A DNA stretch of 64,000 nt from UBA1765 sp045615885 (GCA_045615885.1 JAZLFR010000061.1:1-64000), one strand, 5' to 3'; counted from the stretch's first letter, positions 35,060 to 44,560 are shown. Made by a program: numbers and translations. Notes: a model not told the origin generated them from the sequence alone.

Positions 35060-37093
35060 ATGCGAACGACATCCAACTCAAGAGCCGCATTTGCGGTTCG
35101 TTTTTGCGTTGTGCAAATTTTTTGCGCCACACTTTTTGCGGGCGCAAACGCACATGCCGATGTCGTGCAAAATCTTGGCACCACAGAAATTATTGAACCT
35201 CCGCCAACTCCGGCAGAAGTTGCCCCGAGCTACGAAGAAATTTTGCCTAGCGCCTGGGAAGGTCGTGGCATAAGCGCAAGCGAAGTGCTTTCTGCTCTCC
35301 CTGGAATCCAAAGCTACAGGCAAGGAGGAATGGGGAGTTTTCAGACGGTGAGCATTCGCGGCATTGCGGCGCGCAATATTTTGATTTGCGTAGATGGCGT
35401 ACCGCTCAATGATGCCGGCGGTGGCGCTGCAGATCTTGGTGCAATCGATTTAAACAATATTGAAAAAATCGAAGTCTACAAGGATCGTGTTCCTGCGAAA
35501 TTTGGCGGATCGGGTTTAGGTGGCGCCATAAACTTTGTGACAAAGTCTGTTTTGCAAAATGGCGGAAAGCTTGGCGGTCGCGTACTTGCAAGTGTCGGTA
35601 GCCACAATACTTTTGAAGGCTCGGCACAAGTGACTGCAACGCCTGCAGACAGTGTGCAGTTTTCTGCTACGGTTTCCATGCGCCATAGCGACAACGATTA
35701 CGAATTCAAGAATCGAAACGGCACGGCATACAATACAGAAGATGACTTCACAGACACGCGCAAAAATGCGGAGTTCTCGGAATATTCAGGAAACATCCAG
35801 TATAGAATGCTGCATGCGGGCGGATATTTTTCAACAGTTTCTGCAAGCGTAATTCACGCGGAAGCGGGAAACCCCGGCCTTGAAAATTCACAGACAAAAG
35901 TTGCGGGATTTACGGGTGAAAATGCACAGGTCAGCTATCGCTTGGAATCTCCCGTCTATTTTGACTTTTTGCTTCTGGAGGCGGCTCTTTCCGGAAAATT
36001 CGAAAAGAATGTCTCTTCCTCGTATTACCCCCTGGACCATCTCGGCTACAACTCAACGGAATATCTTGAATATGGTGCCGCAGGATATAGGCTCATTTCC
36101 GAATTGCTAGGCACCTTTGTATTTGACAGGGTCGAAGCTGTTTTGCGTTTTGCAGGAAGCGCCGAGCGTTGGGAAGCACGCGGCAGCGTGCGTGACTTTG
36201 CACTTGAACGTTTTAGTGGCTCGGCTGCCGGCAATATTGAATTTGCGGTCACAGATTGGCTCTCTGTTCTGGGCGAAGGAAACATTCTAAAAATTCATGA
36301 TGATATTGACGGCGGGAAATTCGTGCAGCCTACAGGATCCGTAACGATCAGGGATGCAAAAAACAGGGACCTGAATCTTGCCGGAATGGTGCAGGCAAAA
36401 TTCGGTAAAAAGGATTCCTTCTTTGGCGGAAATGTTTCTGTAGGGCGTTTTTACAGGCAGCCGCAACTGATGGAACTCTATGGGGTATACCAGGGTGTGC
36501 TTTCCAATCCGGATTTAAAAGATGAAACCGCCTTGCGCTTTGAAGCAGGGGCGTTTATCGCATCTCCCAAGAACACCTCCGTATTTCGCGCAACATATTT
36601 TGAAACGGCAATCGACAATGGAATTTTCTGGATTGCAAGTGCAAACATGATGAAAGCCTTCAATGTTGCTGAGGCCCGTATCAGAGGCGTTGAACTGGAA
36701 CTTGCAAGCAGGCCGAATTCAATCTTTGAAACCACGCTCCGGGCGACAATTCAAGACCCCAGGGACTCCGGTAAAAACAAAACCTACAATGGCTTGCTGC
36801 TGCCAGGTGAACCTGTGCAAAGCTACTATGCGGAAGGGAAAATCTACTTGCCTTTGCATTTTGATTTGACATTCTCAAGCGACTACCGAACCCGTATCTT
36901 TAGCGATCGTGCAAACAGGATTCGCCAACCCGCCGTAGCCCGCTACAACAGCTCCCTTGGATTTAATCCATGGGCTGCAACAAGGTTAGTTTTCGCCGTA
37001 AACAACATCTCTGACGAAACTTACAAGAACATCTATTCACCTTATCCTGCCCCTGGCAGGGAATATCGTTTCACATTAACCCAGGGGTTATAA
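35060..37093 (+). CDS. btuB: TonB-dependent cobalamin receptor (BtuB-like)
   Basis: The start at 35060 follows CGAGGA. The signal peptide ends near ANAHA. The plug domain carries VSIRGIAARNILICVDGVPLND and VYKDRVPAKFGGSGLGGAINFVTK, standard TonB-receptor motifs. The remainder (about residues 180-677) is a beta-barrel ending in a YRFTLTQGL strand. Specific assignment to cobalamin rests on the riboswitch upstream. TonB, ExbB/D and BtuCDF are not in the window. It shares the operon with the propeller lipoprotein. Confidence 0.88.
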   Translation: MRTTSNSRAAFAVRFCVVQIFCATLFAGANAHADVVQNLGTTEIIEPPPTPAEVAPSYEEILPSAWEGRGISASEVLSALPGIQSYRQGGMGSFQTVSIRGIAARNILICVDGVPLNDAGGGAADLGAIDLNNIEKIEVYKDRVPAKFGGSGLGGAINFVTKSVLQNGGKLGGRVLASVGSHNTFEGSAQVTATPADSVQFSATVSMRHSDNDYEFKNRNGTAYNTEDDFTDTRKNAEFSEYSGNIQYRMLHAGGYFSTVSASVIHAEAGNPGLENSQTKVAGFTGENAQVSYRLESPVYFDFLLLEAALSGKFEKNVSSSYYPLDHLGYNSTEYLEYGAAGYRLISELLGTFVFDRVEAVLRFAGSAERWEARGSVRDFALERFSGSAAGNIEFAVTDWLSVLGEGNILKIHDDIDGGKFVQPTGSVTIRDAKNRDLNLAGMVQAKFGKKDSFFGGNVSVGRFYRQPQLMELYGVYQGVLSNPDLKDETALRFEAGAFIASPKNTSVFRATYFETAIDNGIFWIASANMMKAFNVAEARIRGVELELASRPNSIFETTLRATIQDPRDSGKNKTYNGLLLPGEPVQSYYAEGKIYLPLHFDLTFSSDYRTRIFSDRANRIRQPAVARYNSSLGFNPWAATRLVFAVNNISDETYKNIYSPYPAPGREYRFTLTQGL

Positions 37094-37135
37094 TCCCCGC
37101 GCCAAAACAGGCGATCACATAACAAGGAGTCAAAA

Positions 37136-38248
37136 ATGACAAAAAAAATCCTTCCTCTAATGGCTGCATTCAGCACAGCATTCATTTTCAATGCTTGCGG
37201 CGATGATTCTTCTTCAAGCGCAAATAACTATGAAGAATCCTCTTCTAGCGTTGCACAGACTGTCTATGTTTTCGGTTCCGATTACAAGACTGGCGAACTC
37301 CGCACAATCGAAGGCGACTCTGCAATTTCTGCCAGTGGTGTTGCTTTCAATCAGGATTCCAAGCTTGTAGTTGCAGGCGGCAACATGTTCGTTCTTGAAC
37401 GCTATGGTGCCGACAATATCGTTCTTTTCGATGCCGAAAAGGGTACTGCCGCATGGCAGGTTTCTGCTGGTGAATTCTCAAACCCGGCAGACATTGTCGC
37501 AGCAGGCGAAGGCAAGGCATGGGTCGCTCTTGAAGGCACTGCCTCCTTCATCCAGATTTCTACAATGGACGGCAAGATTGAAAAGACCGTGAAGACCGAT
37601 AGCTTCGTTAGCGCAGGCGGCTATTCTCCGAACCTCGTTGACTTTGAAGTTTCTGGCGACACCCTCTTTGCAATTTTCCAGCGCTATGTGTATGACGCTA
37701 CAACCTACACGACCAATTTCCCGAAGGGACTTCTCGCAATGTACAAGTTGAGCGATGGCTCCCTCCTCGACACGATCCAGCTTGCTACAAAGAACCCGAT
37801 GGCTGTGAAGGCTGTCAATGGCAATATCTATGTTGCTACCCAGGGTGAATACAATGCCGCTTTCGGTACCGATGCCGATGATAACCGTGGCATTGAAAAG
37901 ATTGATCTTGCACAGAAGGCTTCCGTCCTCTATGTAAGTGGCAAAAAGCTTGGCGGTGGCGTCTCTAACATGGTTGTCGACTACAACAGCGGCATTGCAT
38001 ACGCTGCAGTTTACCAGGGTTATGGCTTTGTGCCTGTCGCAAAGGTTGACCTTTCTACAGGTGATGTAACCACAATCAAGGACATCGCTGACGCAGAAGG
38101 CGGCTTGGCATACGACGAAGCAAACGGCTTGCTCTATGTCGGTGACCGTTCCTATGAAAGCGAAAAGGTTCTCGTTTACGACGGCTCCGCAGTTGTAGCA
38201 ATCGACAACGGCAACGCTCTTGCACCATATAGCATCGTGCTGTTCTAA
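37136..38248 (+). CDS. Beta-propeller surface lipoprotein, BtuG-like candidate
   Basis: The lipobox is FNAC (Cys21), followed by a polyserine linker (about 24-40). The body (about 48-370) has repeated blade-like units: NMFVLERYGADNIVLFDAEK, AWVALEGTASFIQISTMDG, IYVATQGEYNAAFG, IAYAAVYQGYGFVPVAKVDLSTG and LLYVGDRSYESEKVLVYDG. This is the pattern of a YncE-type seven-bladed propeller. An AAGGAG site precedes the ATG. It is 42 bases after btuB, so the same riboswitch should control it. In Bacteroides, BtuG is a propeller lipoprotein that binds cobalamin and caps BtuB; the same job here is an inference. Confidence 0.75.
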   Translation: MTKKILPLMAAFSTAFIFNACGDDSSSSANNYEESSSSVAQTVYVFGSDYKTGELRTIEGDSAISASGVAFNQDSKLVVAGGNMFVLERYGADNIVLFDAEKGTAAWQVSAGEFSNPADIVAAGEGKAWVALEGTASFIQISTMDGKIEKTVKTDSFVSAGGYSPNLVDFEVSGDTLFAIFQRYVYDATTYTTNFPKGLLAMYKLSDGSLLDTIQLATKNPMAVKAVNGNIYVATQGEYNAAFGTDADDNRGIEKIDLAQKASVLYVSGKKLGGGVSNMVVDYNSGIAYAAVYQGYGFVPVAKVDLSTGDVTTIKDIADAEGGLAYDEANGLLYVGDRSYESEKVLVYDGSAVVAIDNGNALAPYSIVLF

Positions 38249-38376
38249 TAAATTTTATTTGAACTACGCATCGCGCGGGCATTGCAGCCCGCGCTTTTTG
38301 TTTTCAAGTAAAAAAACTCATATTTCTCTAAAAAATCCTTTTCCAAAGGTCTCAATATTTTATATAATTATGGCAA

Positions 38377-39006
38377 ATGGCACGGGATTTGCTTAAAAGA
38401 AATTTGAGGTTTGCTGCAGCAAGGCGCACTTGGTTCAAGGTGGCGCTAGTCGCGCTGTTTGCAAGCCTTGCCCTGTGTTCCTGCACAGACATCGAAGACA
38501 ACTCCGAATGGGACCCGAAAGAGCGCCCGAGCATGCTCTTCAACGATACCACGCTCCTTGACTTCTATGATAACGGTGTGCTTTCGTGGCGTTTAAAAAC
38601 GGCCCACCTGGAACGTTGGGACAAAAACGAAAAAATTTTTGCAAAACCGATTTTCGTCGACATTTATGATTCCCTTGGTGTGCATGCCGCATTTTTGCGC
38701 GCCGATTCCGGAACGCTCGATTCCAAGCTTACCTATGTCTATGCGTATGGCCATGTTTACGCCATTACCCCGAAGGGCGCCTCCGTGCGCGCAGACTCCC
38801 TGCATTGGAACAAAAGATCCAACGAAGTGAAAACGGATAGCCCTGTTCGTGTCGTGAGCGAAGACGGCGACGTTCTGCAAGGCACCGGATTCAGAAGCGA
38901 TGCAAGAATGAACGACTGGCAGATTCTTTCGAACGTGACCGGCATTTTCCAGGATGCGGCGCGCCGCCTGAAAGAAGAAGATAAAAAGCAGGCGAACGGC
39001 TTATGA
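38377..39006 (+). CDS. lptC: LptC-like lipopolysaccharide export protein
   Basis: The N-terminus has a positively charged start and a hydrophobic segment ending in LCSC, a possible lipobox. The beta-jellyroll body contains LFNDTTLLDFYDNGVLSWRLKTAHLERWDKNEKIFAKPIFVDIYDSLG and ADSGTLDSKLTYVYAYGHVYAIT, typical of LptC. It forms the bridge between the inner membrane LptBFG and periplasmic LptA. It overlaps the LptA gene by four bases. Length 209 is normal. Confidence 0.88.
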   Translation: MARDLLKRNLRFAAARRTWFKVALVALFASLALCSCTDIEDNSEWDPKERPSMLFNDTTLLDFYDNGVLSWRLKTAHLERWDKNEKIFAKPIFVDIYDSLGVHAAFLRADSGTLDSKLTYVYAYGHVYAITPKGASVRADSLHWNKRSNEVKTDSPVRVVSEDGDVLQGTGFRSDARMNDWQILSNVTGIFQDAARRLKEEDKKQANGL

Positions 39007-40565
39007 TGAAGTTTTCGCTAGCACTTTTGCTGACCTTTACGTCCTTGCTCTTTGCTCAGACTAAGCCGCTCATCATGCAGCACGCCGACAGCCTTACCGT
39101 ATCCAAGCGCTACGGCTTCATGAACCTGAAGGGGCATGTGCATTTTATTCACGATAGCGTGCAGTTCAAAACCATGCGCGCCTCATGGAACAAAAATTCA
39201 GACATCGTCCAGTGCGAAGACAACTTCCTCTTTACGCACCCGAAGGGCTTCATCAAGGCAAAGACCGGCGTATATCAGAAAAAGATCAACTACGCTTCGG
39301 CAACCGGCGATGTTCACGCGGCAGACTCTGCGCAGACTTACGCCATGTGGGGCGATCGTCTGCAATATGACCGCGAAAACGGCGTAGTCACGATTCCTTC
39401 AAAACCGTTCCTCCATCAATATTCAAGAGACAAGGAAGGTAAAATAGACACCGTGGCGATTCGCGCCGAATCGATTGTCTATCGTGAAAAGGAGCAGGTT
39501 GCAGAGGCTCACCGGAAAGTTGTCGCCATGGACTCTGCAGGGACTTACGCTTTTTTTGGCGAAGAGCTCACATACGACCGAAAGAACGGCATTTTGAAAA
39601 TGCCCAAAAATCCGCTACTCCATCAGTACTCCAAAAACAAGAATGGAAAAATCGACACCGTAGCAATCAAGGCTGAAACCATTACGTTCAACCAGAATTC
39701 CGAATACGCAGAAGCGTACAGGAATGTTGTGCTGACCCAGGCCGGAATGACGGTGACTTGCGACACGGGCTACCTTGATAAAAAGAATGGCTGGCTCGCC
39801 TTGACCGGGCATCCGAAATGCCTGTTGGAAAATCATGAACTTACGGGTGATTCCATTTTCATGAAGCTCTCTGCCGATGCAAAGTCCATTCAGTCCGCCC
39901 TGGTGATTCGCAATGCGCACGGTATCCAGAACGAACCGGGCAAGGGCAGAAAGCCGGGTTCCCATACCGAAGCTTTCGGCGATACGCTCTATGCGGAATT
40001 TGACGGGCAAAAACTGAAACGCCTGTATGTGAACTTGAATGCGCATGGATTCTTCTACGAAGACGATTTGCCCGATTACCAGAACCAGCTTGAAGGCGGA
40101 AGGCTTGACATGCTGTTTGAAGATGGCAAAATGCGCCTTGCAAAAGTTTCTGGCACGGCGCAGAGCACCTACTTTTATGTAAAGGAAGACCGCACCGTCT
40201 CTGGAAAAAATCTTGCCTCCGGCGATACGATCATTCTTGATTTCAACCCGATAAAGAATGTGGTGAAAAAATTGAAGGTGCGGGGTGGCGGTGCATTTGC
40301 AAGCGGCCGCTACGTTGACCTGGAACGCAGCCGCATGAAGTCTATGGGATTAGTCGTAAAGGATTCCGCAGAAGTTAAAACGTCAGGGAAAAAAGAACCG
40401 GCGGTAGAAAAAGAGGCTCCTGCCGAAAAGGCCGATACGACAAGAACGCATAAGCTGCAAGAAAGAATGTTGAAGCGGAAAATGAAACCGCAGAAAGATG
40501 CTGCAAAGAACGCAAAGGAAACTTCCGATGGAAAACAAGGTACAGACAAGCCCGGCACAAACTAA
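39003..40565 (+). CDS. lptA: Long LptA/OstA-domain lipopolysaccharide export protein
   Basis: A signal peptide (LLFAQTKP) is followed by repeated OstA-like units: HADSLTVSKRYGFMNLKGHVHFIHDSVQF, GKIDTVAIRAESIVYREKEQVAEAHRKVV and a second copy, GKIDTVAIKAETITFNQNSEYAEAYRNVVL. The 520 residues exceed the usual ~180-residue LptA, so it may span more of the periplasm as a longer jellyroll stack. The C-terminal 60 residues are Lys/Glu-rich. Its 3' end overlaps lptB by 38 bases. Confidence 0.85.
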   Translation: MMKFSLALLLTFTSLLFAQTKPLIMQHADSLTVSKRYGFMNLKGHVHFIHDSVQFKTMRASWNKNSDIVQCEDNFLFTHPKGFIKAKTGVYQKKINYASATGDVHAADSAQTYAMWGDRLQYDRENGVVTIPSKPFLHQYSRDKEGKIDTVAIRAESIVYREKEQVAEAHRKVVAMDSAGTYAFFGEELTYDRKNGILKMPKNPLLHQYSKNKNGKIDTVAIKAETITFNQNSEYAEAYRNVVLTQAGMTVTCDTGYLDKKNGWLALTGHPKCLLENHELTGDSIFMKLSADAKSIQSALVIRNAHGIQNEPGKGRKPGSHTEAFGDTLYAEFDGQKLKRLYVNLNAHGFFYEDDLPDYQNQLEGGRLDMLFEDGKMRLAKVSGTAQSTYFYVKEDRTVSGKNLASGDTIILDFNPIKNVVKKLKVRGGGAFASGRYVDLERSRMKSMGLVVKDSAEVKTSGKKEPAVEKEAPAEKADTTRTHKLQERMLKRKMKPQKDAAKNAKETSDGKQGTDKPGTN

Positions 40566-41295
40566 CTTGGTGCAAACGATCCGCACCGAGAACTTGTGCA
40601 AGTTTTACGGTGGACGCCAAGTTGTAAACAATGTTTCTGTGAGCGTGTCGCAGGGCGAAGTGGTTGGGCTTTTGGGGCCAAACGGCGCGGGCAAAACGAC
40701 GACATTCTACATGATCGTCGGCATGGTCCGTGCGGACCGCGGCCACATCTTTTTAGATGATATCGAAATGACGGAAAAACCGATGTACAAGCGCGCTCGC
40801 CTTGGCGTAGGCTACCTGCCGCAGGAAGCATCCATTTTTCGCAAGCTCTCCGTAGAGGACAACATCATGGCAATCCTCGAGACGCAGGGACTAAAACGCG
40901 CCGAACGCAGGGAGCGACTCGAAGAACTTCTCGAAGAATTCAAGATTACGCACATTCGCAAAACGAAGTCTTTTAGCTGCTCTGGCGGCGAACGCCGTCG
41001 CTTGGAAATTGCACGTGCGCTTGCCTCCAATCCGTCGTTTCTGCTGCTCGATGAACCGTTTGCGGGCATCGACCCGATCGCCGTTGCAGATATTCAATCC
41101 ATCATCTCTGACCTGCGCAAAAAGGGCATGGGCATTTTGATTACGGACCACAATGTTCGCGAAACGCTCTCCATTACAGACCGCGCATACATCATGTACA
41201 AAAGCCAGGTGCTTACCGAAGGCCCTGCAGAATTTCTTGCAAACGACCCAGAGGCAAAGCGCATTTACCTGGGCGAATCCTTTAGACTTGACTAA
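40528..41295 (+). CDS. lptB: Lipopolysaccharide export ATPase
   Basis: ABC ATPase with Walker A GLLGPNGAGKTTTFYMIVG, signature CSGGERRRLEIARALASN, Walker B LLLDEPFAGIDP and the H-loop LITDHNVRETL. The QEASIFRKLSVEDN and VRETLxITDRAYI segments match LptB. It powers lipopolysaccharide extraction with LptFG, which are not in the window. The start at 40528 follows AAAGGA and overlaps lptA's end by 38 bases. The next gene is rpoN, 20 bases later. Confidence 0.95.
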   Translation: MENKVQTSPAQTNLVQTIRTENLCKFYGGRQVVNNVSVSVSQGEVVGLLGPNGAGKTTTFYMIVGMVRADRGHIFLDDIEMTEKPMYKRARLGVGYLPQEASIFRKLSVEDNIMAILETQGLKRAERRERLEELLEEFKITHIRKTKSFSCSGGERRRLEIARALASNPSFLLLDEPFAGIDPIAVADIQSIISDLRKKGMGILITDHNVRETLSITDRAYIMYKSQVLTEGPAEFLANDPEAKRIYLGESFRLD

Positions 41296-41315
41296 TTGCA
41301 AAGATAGGGTTAAAA

Positions 41316-42833
41316 ATGGGAATGAACATGCAATTAGGCGTAAACGCCAAACTGGAACAGAATCTGTCGGTACAGATGCTGCAGTCCATTGGCGTTTTGC
41401 AAATGACGACGCAGGAATTGGAACTTGCAATCAAGCAAGAAATTGAAGTCAATCCGATGCTTGAAATGGCCGATTCGGACGATGACTTCGGCGAAGATTT
41501 TGAAGATGAAGATTATACCCGCGAGAGTGACGATTCCGATGGCGCGGAAGCCGGGATGATCAATGAGCGTTCCGATATAAATTGGGACGAATATTTCGAA
41601 GCTGGCTTTGGTGATTACGAGCGGCCGATCAAGGATTTGAATCAGCCTGATCCAGAAGAAACGGAGTGGAAAAACCAGACGAAGTCGAGCCTGAATTTAC
41701 AGGACAAGCTTTTGCAGCAGCTTCGTGAATGGAAGCGCCCTCCAGAAATCAAAAAGCTTGTGGCCTATTTGATCAATAGCCTTGACGACAGGGGCTATTT
41801 GCAAAATACTACGCAGGCAAATATTATTGGGCAATCGGATTCATTCAAAAGTCCTGCAATTTTAGAAGCGGAAGATGTTATTGAAGGAAAGCTTGAACTG
41901 GAAAACGCTTCATATGATGTGCAGGAGGCATTCCATGTTCTGCATTCCCTTTCTCCGCGCGGGATTGGAGCACGAAACTTGCGTGAATGCCTGTTGATTC
42001 AGGCATATTCGATTCCGGATTTTTCGCCGCTTGCAATCAAGATTCTGGAAGACCATTTTGAAGATTTGAAGGCGCTCCACTATTCGACGATTGCAAAGGC
42101 GATGGATGTAAGTGTAGATGAAGTGCAAGCTGCCGTGCGCAAGCTTTCTGCATTGTCTCCGCATCCTGGCTATTTGATTAGCGATGCTCCGGTCGCATAC
42201 GTCACGCCTGACCTTGAAGTGGTTGAAGAACGGAATGGGCAATTCAGAGCCATTTTGAAACGCGAATCTCGTTTTTCGAATAGGCTTCGCATCAACCAGA
42301 CCTACAAGCGCCTATTGCTCGATGCTCGCACTTCTAAAAAGGACAAGGAGTTCATTCGCGAGCGCTTGAACAAGGCAAACATGTTCATTTCAAATATTAC
42401 GCATCGCGAAACGACCCTGGAACGCGTAATGAATGCAATCATCAAGCTGCAACCAGACTTTTTCAAGCTTGGCCCGGACCATTTGCGACCAATGATCCAA
42501 CAAGAAATTGCTGACGCGCTCGACCTGAAGAGCATAAGCTCTATCAGCCGTACGGTCAACGGCAAGTTTGTGGAAACCTCCTATGGAGTTTTCGAGCTGC
42601 GAAGCTTCTTCACGAATGCGGTAATGCAGGAAGATGGCGAAGATTTGAGCCAGCAAAAAATTTTGAATGCACTCAAGGAACTGATTGACAACGAAGATAA
42701 GTCAAAGCCACTTTCTGACGATGCGCTCGCCAAGGCGCTTGAAGGACGGGGCATTACAATTGCCCGCCGAACTGTTGCCAAATATCGCGAAAACAACTTG
42801 AAAATCCTTTCTGCCCGCCTCCGCAAACAGTGA
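41316..42833 (+). CDS. rpoN: RNA polymerase sigma-54 factor
   Basis: Region I opens with GVNAKLEQNLSVQMLQSIGVLQM and the acidic region II follows (about residues 50-90). The core-binding region is in the middle, and the RpoN box ARRTVAKYRENNLKILSARLRKQ is at the C-terminus (about residues 482-505). It directs transcription with activator ATPases. It is the last gene of lptC-lptA-lptB-rpoN, a common Gram-negative order; hpf, often next, is elsewhere. Confidence 0.96.
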   Translation: MGMNMQLGVNAKLEQNLSVQMLQSIGVLQMTTQELELAIKQEIEVNPMLEMADSDDDFGEDFEDEDYTRESDDSDGAEAGMINERSDINWDEYFEAGFGDYERPIKDLNQPDPEETEWKNQTKSSLNLQDKLLQQLREWKRPPEIKKLVAYLINSLDDRGYLQNTTQANIIGQSDSFKSPAILEAEDVIEGKLELENASYDVQEAFHVLHSLSPRGIGARNLRECLLIQAYSIPDFSPLAIKILEDHFEDLKALHYSTIAKAMDVSVDEVQAAVRKLSALSPHPGYLISDAPVAYVTPDLEVVEERNGQFRAILKRESRFSNRLRINQTYKRLLLDARTSKKDKEFIRERLNKANMFISNITHRETTLERVMNAIIKLQPDFFKLGPDHLRPMIQQEIADALDLKSISSISRTVNGKFVETSYGVFELRSFFTNAVMQEDGEDLSQQKILNALKELIDNEDKSKPLSDDALAKALEGRGITIARRTVAKYRENNLKILSARLRKQ

Positions 42834-42879
42834 GTAGGATTTAGGGTAGACGAAAGAGGATTGTTATTTTCCAGTGTTT

Positions 42880-42904
42880 GGGGTATAGGGGACAGGGGAT
42901 AGGG
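42880..42904 (+). other. Canonical G-quadruplex motif
   Basis: Four G-runs (42880-42883, 42888-42891, 42895-42898, 42902-42904) are separated by loops of 4, 3 and 3 bases. This meets the G3+N1-7 definition on the plus strand, between rpoN and the alcohol dehydrogenase gene. Confidence 0.7.
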
Positions 42905-42907
42905 AAT

Positions 42908-42945
42908 GTTGATTTCCAGTGTTGTCGGCTGTAGGCTGACATCTG
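42908..42945. repeat. Direct repeat copy 1 flanking the alcohol dehydrogenase gene
   Basis: This 38-base unit matches the unit at 44355-44392 at 34 of 38 positions (mismatches at 4, 14, 23 and 30 of the unit). The two copies lie in the same orientation on either side of the gene at 43115-44287. Confidence 0.7.
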
Positions 42946-43114
42946 AATGTTCAATTAATAATTAATAATTTCATTCTTCCGTCTTCCGTCTTCTTTCTGT
43001 CCTCTGTTTTCTGTCCTCTGTCTTCCTACTCCTGACTCCTATCTTTTGTTATCATAATTTTGCTTGTATTCCAACTTGGAATAATGTATTTTCATGAAAA
43101 ATAAATGAGGATAT

Positions 43115-44287
43115 ATGGAAAATTTCAATTTTTACAGCCCTACTGAATTTGTCTTTGGCCGTGACCGCGAAAACGAATGCGGCGCATACGTTAAAAAATA
43201 TGGTGGAAAAAAGGTTCTTATCCACTACGGTGGCGGCTCCGCCGTAAAATCAGGTCTCATTGACCGTGTTAAAAAGTCCTTGAACGACGCAGGCGTTCCG
43301 TTTGTGGAACTTGGTGGCGTTCACCCGAACCCGATCGATACAAAGGTTTACGAAGGCATTGAACTTTGCCGCAAGGAAAACGTCGACTTTATCGTTGCCG
43401 TTGGCGGCGGCTCCTCTATCGATAGCGCAAAGGCAATCGCCATGGGCGTTCCTTACGAAGGTGACTTCTGGGATTTCTATAGCGGCAAGGCTCCGGCAGC
43501 AGCACTCCCTGTAGCAACTGTCCTTACAATCGCAGCCGCAGGTTCCGAAGGTTCCGGTGACTCCGTGATTACAAAGGTCGATGGCATGCTCAAGCGTGGC
43601 GCAGGTAGCGATCTCATTCGCCCGCGTTTCTCCATTTTGAACCCGGCTCTCACCTGCACGCTCCCTGCTTACCAGACGGCTTGCGGTGTCACCGACATCA
43701 TGGCTCACGTTTTTGAACGTTACTTCACAAACACAACCGAAGTCGAAATCACAGACCGTCTTTGCGAAGCTGTGCTCTGCACAATGGTCAAGGAAGCTCC
43801 GCGCGTAATTGCTGACCCGAACAACTACGAAGCCCGCGCAAATATCATGTGGGCAGGCATGGTGGCACACAACAATGTTTGCGGTGTTGGCCGCGGCCAG
43901 GACTGGAACAGCCACGCCATCGAACATGAACTCAGCGCAATGTACGACTGCGCTCACGGTGCAGGCCTTGCCGTGATTATGCCGTCATGGATGGAATACG
44001 TAATGAACCACAACGTAATGCGCTTTGCACAGATGGCAACACGCGTGTTCGGCTGCGCCATGAACTTTGAAAATCCTGCAGAAACTGCAAAGGCTGGCAT
44101 CAAGGCATTCCGCGCATTCCTCAAGAGCATCGGCATGCCTATCAACTTCGCTGAACTCGGAGCAAAGGTAGAAGACATTCCTGAAATGGTTCGCAAGTTG
44201 AATCCGGGCAACGGCTGGGGTTTCCAACCGCTCAAGGCAGCAGACGTAACAGAAATCTACAACATCGCCGCAAAGGCAAGCGTGTAA
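43115..44287 (+). CDS. Iron-containing alcohol dehydrogenase
   Basis: This 390-residue Fe-ADH has the nucleotide-binding segment VAVGGGSSIDSAKAIAMG and a metal-binding set in GVTDIMAHVFERYF plus SHAIEHELSAMYDCAHGAGLAVIMPSWMEY, resembling NAD(P)H-dependent butanol/aldehyde reductases (YqhD/BdhA type). It likely reduces aldehydes at the end of fermentation. The GAGGATAT site is 7 bases from the ATG. The flanking direct repeats are described separately. Confidence 0.93.
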   Translation: MENFNFYSPTEFVFGRDRENECGAYVKKYGGKKVLIHYGGGSAVKSGLIDRVKKSLNDAGVPFVELGGVHPNPIDTKVYEGIELCRKENVDFIVAVGGGSSIDSAKAIAMGVPYEGDFWDFYSGKAPAAALPVATVLTIAAAGSEGSGDSVITKVDGMLKRGAGSDLIRPRFSILNPALTCTLPAYQTACGVTDIMAHVFERYFTNTTEVEITDRLCEAVLCTMVKEAPRVIADPNNYEARANIMWAGMVAHNNVCGVGRGQDWNSHAIEHELSAMYDCAHGAGLAVIMPSWMEYVMNHNVMRFAQMATRVFGCAMNFENPAETAKAGIKAFRAFLKSIGMPINFAELGAKVEDIPEMVRKLNPGNGWGFQPLKAADVTEIYNIAAKASV

Positions 44288-44354
44288 GATAGACGAGAGA
44301 ACGGCACTGCGTGCCTACAGACGAGAGAATTTTAGGAGCTAGGATCTAGTGAAC

Positions 44355-44392
44355 GTTAATTTCCAGTATTGTCGGCAGTAGGCAGACATCTG
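44355..44392. repeat. Direct repeat copy 2 flanking the alcohol dehydrogenase gene
   Basis: Same unit as at 42908-42945, 34 of 38 bases identical, same orientation. Confidence 0.7.
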
Positions 44393-44560
44393 TCGACTGA
44401 ATGGAATGAGGTCGCTTCGCTTTGAGGTCGATGCTTCGCATCTAGAGGTATGAGGTATTGTAATTAGCGTTTCCTCTAGGCGCATAGCGCCGACCCCACA
44501 CCTCAAAGCACCGAAGGTGCGACCTGACTCCTGATTCCTGTCACTGACTCCTGTCTTCTT

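Larger units (their letters stand above)
42834..43114. other. Repeat-rich spacer between rpoN and the alcohol dehydrogenase gene
   Basis: No gene is seen in these 281 bases. They hold a G-quadruplex motif, a 38-base unit that recurs at 44355-44392, AT-rich ATTAATAA repeats and a pyrimidine-rich stretch of CCGTCTT/TCCTCTGT units (about 42973-43040). The ribosome site GAGGATAT lies just before the next ATG. Confidence 0.6.
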
